Origin: Candidatus Phascolarctobacterium caballi
Lineage (GTDB): Bacteria; Bacillota; Negativicutes; Acidaminococcales; Acidaminococcaceae
Length of the DNA stretch: 40,132 nt
NCBI GenBank assembly: GCA_018065225.1
Contig: JAGHTS010000059.1
Coordinates: 1 to 40,132 of the forward strand
Reading direction: 5' to 3'
Each line of letters begins with the position of its first letter. Position 1 is the stretch's first letter. The position numbers were made by a program, and so were the translations under genes. Under the pieces are notes generated by a model that did no database searches, was not told the DNA's origin, and worked only from the letters and a program-made list of their open reading frames with translations. Shown in pieces: positions 34,764 through 40,132 of this stretch.

Positions 34764-35123
34764 ATGGAAATAAACATTAGCGAGTATATTGAAGGAATGA
34801 TTGCGGACAGAGTTAATGCGGCGACGGCAGGGTTAAAGCAAACAATTCTTGATTTGCAGAAAGAAAAGGTAGAGTTGGTTAAATATCTTAACGAGGAACA
34901 AGAGAAAATTCAAAAATTGCAAAAACGAAATTATTATTTACAACGGGTTCTGGACGGACACGGGATTAAATTAGTGTTCGTCGGCGATACATTGGTAAGT
35001 GTTGATAGCAAACCTAATAAGCGAATAGAAGAGTTGGAAAAAGAAAATGAAAAGCTGAAAGAACGCTGCGAGAATTACAAAACTTTGATTAGAGAGGCGA
35101 TGGGAAGGGGGAATACGTTGTGA
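34764..35123 (+). CDS. coiled-coil early protein
   Basis: KEKVELVKYLNEEQEKIQKLQKRNYYLQ, heptads. Confidence 0.55.
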   Translation: MEINISEYIEGMIADRVNAATAGLKQTILDLQKEKVELVKYLNEEQEKIQKLQKRNYYLQRVLDGHGIKLVFVGDTLVSVDSKPNKRIEELEKENEKLKERCENYKTLIREAMGRGNTL

Positions 35124-35533
35124 TTACTGTTAAAAAGCACGGAAGAGAGTGGCGACTGAGGGAATGCCAACGTTGTGGTAGCGAAGAAATAGACTTTATT
35201 GATGCAATAGATGCACCTGAGGCAAGAGTTCGATGCTCCAAATGTGGGGAGTCAACTGAGTGGTACAGTGGGACGGAGAATGCGGTTGAAGCGTGGAATA
35301 GTGGCGAAAAAATAGAAGAAATACGAACGATGGAACAGCTGTTTCAAAAACTAAAAAATACAGTGGAAAAAGTGCGAACGGTAGATTTTACAATAAAACT
35401 TACTGGGCGGTCTTTAGATGACTTTGAACGATTCATAAAAAGGGATTCTTCTGATAATTATATTCGCGGTTTTACCTGTACTATAGCTAATTATGGAAAT
35501 GGCAGACATATGGAATGTGAGGTGGAAATGTGA
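35120..35533 (+). CDS. Lar/restriction-alleviation-like zinc-ribbon protein
   Basis: CQRCGSEEIDF...ARVRCSKCGESTEWYSGTENAVEAWNSG. Confidence 0.55.
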   Translation: MITVKKHGREWRLRECQRCGSEEIDFIDAIDAPEARVRCSKCGESTEWYSGTENAVEAWNSGEKIEEIRTMEQLFQKLKNTVEKVRTVDFTIKLTGRSLDDFERFIKRDSSDNYIRGFTCTIANYGNGRHMECEVEM

Positions 35534-35880
35534 AAAAAATCATAAGAGAATGGTATAAATGTGAATATTGTGATTTGGAATGCCAAGACAGTGCAGTGAT
35601 TGAAGAGCACGAAAAGAAATGTTCGCAAAGATTAGTAGATGAGTTTAAGAAAACGAACAATTTTCGTGTAATGGCAAATTGCACTACCTGTAAAAATTTC
35701 TTTGACGGGTATAAAGATAACGTACATCATGTGCTGGAATGTAATTTATGTAATCTTGACGGGACAGAAGGAATGGCAAAACTAATAACTGATGGATTTT
35801 TTGGCACGCCATCGCCCAGAGAGTGTATTTGTGATAGGTATGAGGATAAGGATAGCAGTGAAAACAAAAAAATGTTGTAA
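35530..35880 (+). CDS. zinc-finger hypothetical protein
   Basis: CEYCDLECQDSAVIEEHEKKC. Confidence 0.55.
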   Translation: MKKIIREWYKCEYCDLECQDSAVIEEHEKKCSQRLVDEFKKTNNFRVMANCTTCKNFFDGYKDNVHHVLECNLCNLDGTEGMAKLITDGFFGTPSPRECICDRYEDKDSSENKKML

Positions 35881-36145
35881 AGGGTGTGATGGTTATTCCG
35901 GCTGTACTTTGGTATGCGAAGAATATTTAGGAATTGCGGAACAAAGGAATGCTGAATATGAAGAAAGCACCAAACAATTTAAGTTTGGTAGAGCAAAGGA
36001 ATCAACAGGCAAAGGCAAGGTTTGCCCTATATGTGGGAAATTATTTTATCTGACAAAAGGTGGTCGCAAATACTGTAGCGACATTTGCCGACACGAGGCA
36101 AATATTTTAAGAGGAAGAAAGTGGAGGAAGGAAAATGGAAAATAA
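35840..36145 (+). CDS. Cys-rich zinc-binding protein
   Basis: CPICGKLFYLTKGGRKYCSDICRHEAN; ATG 35840. Confidence 0.6.
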   Translation: MRIRIAVKTKKCCKGCDGYSGCTLVCEEYLGIAEQRNAEYEESTKQFKFGRAKESTGKGKVCPICGKLFYLTKGGRKYCSDICRHEANILRGRKWRKENGK

Positions 36146-36341
36146 GTTTAAGTATGAAATCGGCAAAAAAGGTGTTATCAGTTTGGACGATGACCCGAAA
36201 ATGTCCAAAAATGGGGTAATAGTGGCAAGAAGTTATAACACGCTGGCAAAGGAAAATTGCTACTGTATCAGGTATGACGATGGTTGCTTGATTACCGATT
36301 TTGAAAGCAACATTGTGGAAGAAAAGGATTGGAAGGAATGA
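36135..36341 (+). CDS. hypothetical protein
   Basis: Intact ORF in operon. Confidence 0.5.
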   Translation: MENKFKYEIGKKGVISLDDDPKMSKNGVIVARSYNTLAKENCYCIRYDDGCLITDFESNIVEEKDWKE

Positions 36342-36481
36342 GAATAAATCCAAAGTTTTTTCCAACAGTAATGATATTGCTTGACTTATGCTCAGCGGTG
36401 GTGTGGGGGTATCACGGGAACATTAGGCAAGTTATTTACTGGGTGGCTGCGGCGGTGCTGACCGCAAGCGTGACTTATTGA
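36338..36481 (+). CDS. short hydrophobic protein (47 aa)
   Basis: MRINPKFFPTVMILLDLCSAVVWGYHGNIRQVIYWVAAAVLTASVTY, overlapping start/stop with neighbours; below the ORF-track cutoff. Confidence 0.5.
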   Translation: MRINPKFFPTVMILLDLCSAVVWGYHGNIRQVIYWVAAAVLTASVTY

Positions 36482-36792
36482 GGGGGTGCAGAATGCGGTT
36501 TGTGGATAATCCGATAATTATTCAAATTTTTGCGATAATTGGTGGTGGAGCCGTGATATTTTGTTTAGGAACGATTGTTACAATCATTCTAAAAGAATTT
36601 ATAAAAAATGCACGGCAAGAAAAGGATATGGAATTGATTGAGGATATTAACCGATTATTAGACGAAAACGAAGAGCTTAGAGAACAAGTAAGAAGATGGG
36701 CTGAAAAAGCGAGAGAGGCGGTCAATAAATCAGGAATCAGATTAGGGGAAATAGAGGGGGTGCAAAATGATAAAGTATGTTGTAAAAATTGA
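36478..36792 (+). CDS. membrane-anchored coiled-coil protein
   Basis: IIIQIFAIIGGGAVIFCLGTIVTIIL then charged coiled coil. Confidence 0.5.
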   Translation: MRGCRMRFVDNPIIIQIFAIIGGGAVIFCLGTIVTIILKEFIKNARQEKDMELIEDINRLLDENEELREQVRRWAEKAREAVNKSGIRLGEIEGVQNDKVCCKN

Positions 36793-36943
36793 CGGGAAAT
36801 ATCTGACAAGGTATGGAACGCTCACCGCAAAAAAGAGTTGTGCTGAAAGACACAAAGAATATGGGGACGCAGAATGTGCTGCGGACGAGTATGCAGATTG
36901 CCACGATTGTTATGCAGAGATTGAAGAGGTGGAATGTGATTAA
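36767..36943 (+). CDS. small Cys-rich protein (58 aa)
   Basis: MIKYVVKIDGKYLTRYGTLTAKKSCAERHKEYGDAECAADEYADCHDCYAEIEEVECD; below the ORF-track cutoff. Confidence 0.5.
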   Translation: MIKYVVKIDGKYLTRYGTLTAKKSCAERHKEYGDAECAADEYADCHDCYAEIEEVECD

Positions 36944-37223
36944 CTTAATTATTAAAGGGGTATTGCTTATGGGGCTTGGCTTTGGTTGTGGATGGACGGT
37001 TGACCAGTTCATGGAACAACCGATAGTGTACCTAAAAAGCGGCGGTCAGTTCACGAACTATTGCCAAATTGGAAATAGGTCAGATTATGACAGGGTAATC
37101 AATGTACGGAACGTGGCCACCATGAGAAAGGTGGAAAATAACAGGTTGGTCATTGATGGCAATTTGAACATTCTATTTAAGGACGATGAAGAACGGGAGA
37201 AATTTATAAATGTTTGGCAATAA
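36936..37223 (+). CDS. hypothetical membrane-anchored protein (GTG start)
   Basis: Part of ORF 36813-37223; LIIKGVLLMGLGFGCGW. Confidence 0.45.
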   Translation: MINLIIKGVLLMGLGFGCGWTVDQFMEQPIVYLKSGGQFTNYCQIGNRSDYDRVINVRNVATMRKVENNRLVIDGNLNILFKDDEEREKFINVWQ

Positions 37224-37542
37224 ATACCATTCACGAAAAACGACCATTGACGGCATTACTTTTGACAGCAGAAAAGAGGCGAACTATTACTGCCAACTGA
37301 GAATGCTATTGAAGGGGAAGGTAATTAAGGGATTCCGAAGACAGGTCAAGTTTGAACTGCAAGAGGGGTACACACGGAACGGAGAAAAGGTAAGACCGAT
37401 TTACTACGTGGCAGATTTTGTGGTGGAATATAAAGACCGTGTTGAGGTTGTGGACGTGAAGGGAATGCGGACTGACGTCTATAAACTCAAAAAGAAATTG
37501 TTGCTTAAGAAATACCCGGAAATGATTTTTGTGGAGGTATGA
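37210..37542 (+). CDS. DUF1064-family nuclease-like protein
   Basis: NKYHSRKTTIDGITFDSRKEANYYCQL...YVADFVVEYKDRVEVVDVKG. Confidence 0.8.
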   Translation: MFGNKYHSRKTTIDGITFDSRKEANYYCQLRMLLKGKVIKGFRRQVKFELQEGYTRNGEKVRPIYYVADFVVEYKDRVEVVDVKGMRTDVYKLKKKLLLKKYPEMIFVEV

Positions 37543-37949
37543 TGGATAATATCAAAGCACTGTACGAAGTTAAAGCCAAAAGGTTGGCATATCAACGGTG
37601 GACATTGAAGGTTGAGGTTATAAGAGCCAAACTTGAATATCCTGCCGGTAGCATGGGGGGCGAAAAAAGCGGCTCCCCCACTAATGTCAACACGATAGAA
37701 TATACTCAGGCGGAATACGTTGACACAGTGAGGGCGATGGATAAGGCAAAAGAGGCGTGGAAAATGGCAGAGGCGAGGGCATTAACCGTTATTGCTAAAC
37801 TGACAGACCCAGTACAGACCACAGTTCTACAGATGCGATTCATTGATTTTATGCCATTTGACAAAATTGCAACAGCAATAGGATATTCTGAAAGACAAGT
37901 AATAAGGATAAACCTAAAAGCGATAAAAAAAATAAAAAGATGTCACTAA
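37539..37949 (+). CDS. DUF1492/ArpU-like sigma-factor-like late regulator
   Basis: TVLQMRFIDFMPFDKIATAIGYSERQVIRINLKAIKKIKR (sigma region 4-like HTH). Confidence 0.75.
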   Translation: MMDNIKALYEVKAKRLAYQRWTLKVEVIRAKLEYPAGSMGGEKSGSPTNVNTIEYTQAEYVDTVRAMDKAKEAWKMAEARALTVIAKLTDPVQTTVLQMRFIDFMPFDKIATAIGYSERQVIRINLKAIKKIKRCH

Positions 37950-37970
37950 ATGTCATTGAATGTCAGTATA
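37940..37970 (+). repeat. three tandem 10-bp repeats ATGTCANTRA
   Basis: atgtcactaa atgtcattga atgtcagtat. Confidence 0.75.
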
Positions 37971-38084
37971 GGTAAGTGATATTATTTATACTGAACAAAA
38001 ACCGTAGAGAGGAACTTTGGTTCCGCAACCACAAGTGCCTTTTCTGCGGTTTTATATTGGTTTTTTACAAGGCAAGAGGTAAAA

Positions 38085-39353
38085 ATGAAAATTGAAAAAG
38101 TGAAATTGTGTGACCTCGTCCCGGACAATCGGAACGCCCGGTCGCACAGCGAGCGAAACATTATCGAGATAATGAAATCGCTTGAAGAACATGGCCAGTA
38201 CAGACCCTTTGTTGTCCAAAAAGGAACAAACAGGGTTTGTGTCGGGAATGGAATGTTGGCGGCTATGCTGCGGTTAGGTATGACTGAAGGCGATGCGGTC
38301 ATTAAAGAACTGACGGACGAACAATTCACCCGTTTGGCTTTGGCTGATAACCGAACAGCCGAACTTGCAGAATGGAATGACGACATTCTCAAAGATTTGC
38401 TTAAAGAACTGGACAACCCAATAGGGTGGACACAAGAAGAGGTGGCCATGATATTGGATGCTGGAAAAAAGGAAATCGTACAGGATATTCCTCCGGCTGT
38501 TCAGGCAAAGACAAAATCCAAAACAGGGGAACTGTGGCGGATGGGTGAGCATATTCTTATGGTGGGAGATGCCACCAACAAAAAAGACGTAGAGACATTG
38601 TGCAAGGGTAAGACGGTGGACTTGTTCCTGACCGACCCACCCTACAATGTGAATTACACCAAAGGAACAGCCGGAACCATAGAAAATGACAATATGGAAT
38701 CGGCAGCGTTTTTGGCATTTTTGGTTGATTCATTCAAGGCGGCGGATGCGGTGCTGAAGTCGGGCGGTGCATTTTATATTTGGCACGCAGACCTAAACGG
38801 CAACCCGTTCCGTGCGGCGGTGGCCACAGTGGGGTGGGAACTAAAACAAATACTGATTTGGAAGAAAAATCACTTCACTCTTGGGCGACAAGATTATCAA
38901 TGGCAACATGAACCCTGCTTGTATGGGTGGAAATCTGGAGCGGGGCATTACTTTATAAACGAACGTATAAATGCGACAATATTGGAGAAAACAAATGAAA
39001 AAGAGCTAAAAGATTATACCAAAGCGGAATTAATTGACTTGCTTAATACTATAAAGGCATTAGACAGTACGGTGTTAAGTTATGATAAACCAGTCCGCAG
39101 TGCAGAACACCCGACAATGAAGCCGGTGGAACTCATTGCCCGGGAAATCAAAAACAGCACCAAACCAAAACAGACCATACTGGACACCTTCGGTGGAAGT
39201 GGAACAACAATGATTGCGGCAGAGCAATTGGGGAGAAATTGCCTTATGATGGAGATTGACCCCCATTATGCTGACGTGATTATCAGAAGGTGGCAGAACT
39301 TCACTGGCAAGCAAGCCGTGAATATGGCCACTGGGAAAAAGTTTGGAAAGTGA
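38085..39353 (+). CDS. ParB-N domain fused to N4/N6 DNA methyltransferase
   Basis: VPDNRNARSHSERNIIEIMKSLEEHGQYRPFVVQ; LTDPPYNVNY; ILDTFGGSGTTMIAAEQLGR. Confidence 0.93.
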   Translation: MKIEKVKLCDLVPDNRNARSHSERNIIEIMKSLEEHGQYRPFVVQKGTNRVCVGNGMLAAMLRLGMTEGDAVIKELTDEQFTRLALADNRTAELAEWNDDILKDLLKELDNPIGWTQEEVAMILDAGKKEIVQDIPPAVQAKTKSKTGELWRMGEHILMVGDATNKKDVETLCKGKTVDLFLTDPPYNVNYTKGTAGTIENDNMESAAFLAFLVDSFKAADAVLKSGGAFYIWHADLNGNPFRAAVATVGWELKQILIWKKNHFTLGRQDYQWQHEPCLYGWKSGAGHYFINERINATILEKTNEKELKDYTKAELIDLLNTIKALDSTVLSYDKPVRSAEHPTMKPVELIAREIKNSTKPKQTILDTFGGSGTTMIAAEQLGRNCLMMEIDPHYADVIIRRWQNFTGKQAVNMATGKKFGK

Positions 39354-39359
39354 GGGCTT

Positions 39360-39815
39360 ATGAAAGTTATAAACAAGGCAATTGGGAAGATATACCCATA
39401 TAAAAACAACCCCCGGCATAATGCCAATGCCATTGAATATGTGGCAAGTAGCATTAGGCGGTTTGGGTTCAATAACCCTATTCTGATAGATAAGGATGGG
39501 GTAATAATCAGCGGACATACAAGGTATGAGGCGGCCAAAATATTAGGGCTGAAGAAAATACCGTGTGTTATGGCCGAAGATATGACTGAAGAGCAAATTA
39601 AGGCCTTCAGGTTAGTGGACAACAAAGTAGGCGAGCAGTCCACATGGGATTGGGAAAAACTTCAAACGGAACTACAGGCAATTACCGGGCTGGACATGGA
39701 AAAGGAATTTGGGTTTGAGAAAATAGACCTTACACCACCGGAGCCAAAGACAAAGCCGGAAAAGAATGAGTATGAATGCAAATGCCCGAAATGCGGCAAA
39801 AAGTTTGAGGTGTAA
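39360..39815 (+). CDS. ParB-like nuclease-domain protein with zinc knuckle
   Basis: YPYKNNPRHNANAIEYVASSIRRFGFNNPILIDKDGVIISGHTRYEAAKILGL; CKCPKCGKKF. Confidence 0.85.
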   Translation: MKVINKAIGKIYPYKNNPRHNANAIEYVASSIRRFGFNNPILIDKDGVIISGHTRYEAAKILGLKKIPCVMAEDMTEEQIKAFRLVDNKVGEQSTWDWEKLQTELQAITGLDMEKEFGFEKIDLTPPEPKTKPEKNEYECKCPKCGKKFEV

Positions 39816-39817
39816 CC

Positions 39818-40132
39818 ATGAAAATTAAAATATTAAAGATTGAAGAAATAAAAGAGTATGCCAACAACCCCCGAAAGGTTGACAAATCGGTAAAAGCATT
39901 GATTAAGTCAATCAAACAATTCGGGTTCAGGATTCCGTTGGTAGTGGATAAGGACAATATCATAGTTTGCGGTCATGCACGTGTAATTGCGGCAAAGAAA
40001 TTAGGACTAAAAGAATTACCCTGCGTGATAGTGACCGATTTGACCGAAGAGCAAATCAGGGCTTACCGGATAGCAGATAATCAGGTGGCGGCATACGCAA
40101 CATGGGACGAAGAACAACTGCAGGCGGAATTG
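39818..40132 (+). CDS. ParB-like nuclease-domain protein, 3'-truncated at window end
   Basis: MKIKILKIEEIKEYANNPRKVDKSVKALIKSIKQFGFRIPLVVDKDNIIVCGHARVIAAKKLGL; frame continues into position 181 if the molecule is circular. Confidence 0.85.
   Translation, partial: MKIKILKIEEIKEYANNPRKVDKSVKALIKSIKQFGFRIPLVVDKDNIIVCGHARVIAAKKLGLKELPCVIVTDLTEEQIRAYRIADNQVAAYATWDEEQLQAEL

Noticed and set aside
39360-40132. Plasmid-type ParAB segregation system
   Set aside because: No ParA ATPase; the ParB-like proteins lack the HTH/dimerisation regions and sit beside methylases as in many phage packaging clusters.
1-40132. Antibiotic-resistance, toxin or classical defence island cargo
   Set aside because: No recognisable resistance or toxin genes; only methylases and a Lar-like protein, which fit ordinary phage anti-restriction.

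Overview
This 40.1 kb window looks like an essentially complete temperate siphovirus or prophage genome. It has two DNA methyltransferases and ParB-like genes, then packaging, head, tail, lysis, integrase/repressor, and early/replication modules. Most genes are on +; int and the repressor are on -. The host is probably a diderm Firmicute (Negativicutes-like), which is inference only. Two systems stand out in the tail-tip region. (1) Positions 21681-23926 form a multi-segment shufflon: five back-to-back segments, each carrying two convergent open coding tips, giving ten alternative C-termini for the tail fibre starting at 20910. The segments are bounded by CAGGGTGG/CCACCCTG sites that encode an in-frame Gln-Gly-Gly. 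A second tyrosine recombinase lies next to it (24506-25540). (2) Immediately upstream, a tail-fibre-like protein (18229-19056) ends in an alternating Cys tail (WNCNCNCDCDCTCDCSGGE). It is followed by an unknown protein and a radical-SAM/SPASM enzyme (19790-20899), suggesting RiPP-like modification of a virion protein. Other notable signals: a probable -1 frameshift in displaced tail-assembly chaperone genes upstream of the capsid gene, an attP with paired arm-type repeats in a tRNA-Leu 3' end, a candidate small RNA, a nearly fully overlapping pair of lysis-locus genes, a parS-like palindrome, and an 87-bp exact terminal repeat that joins two divergent ParB alleles. All calls come from reading the sequence; no database search was run.
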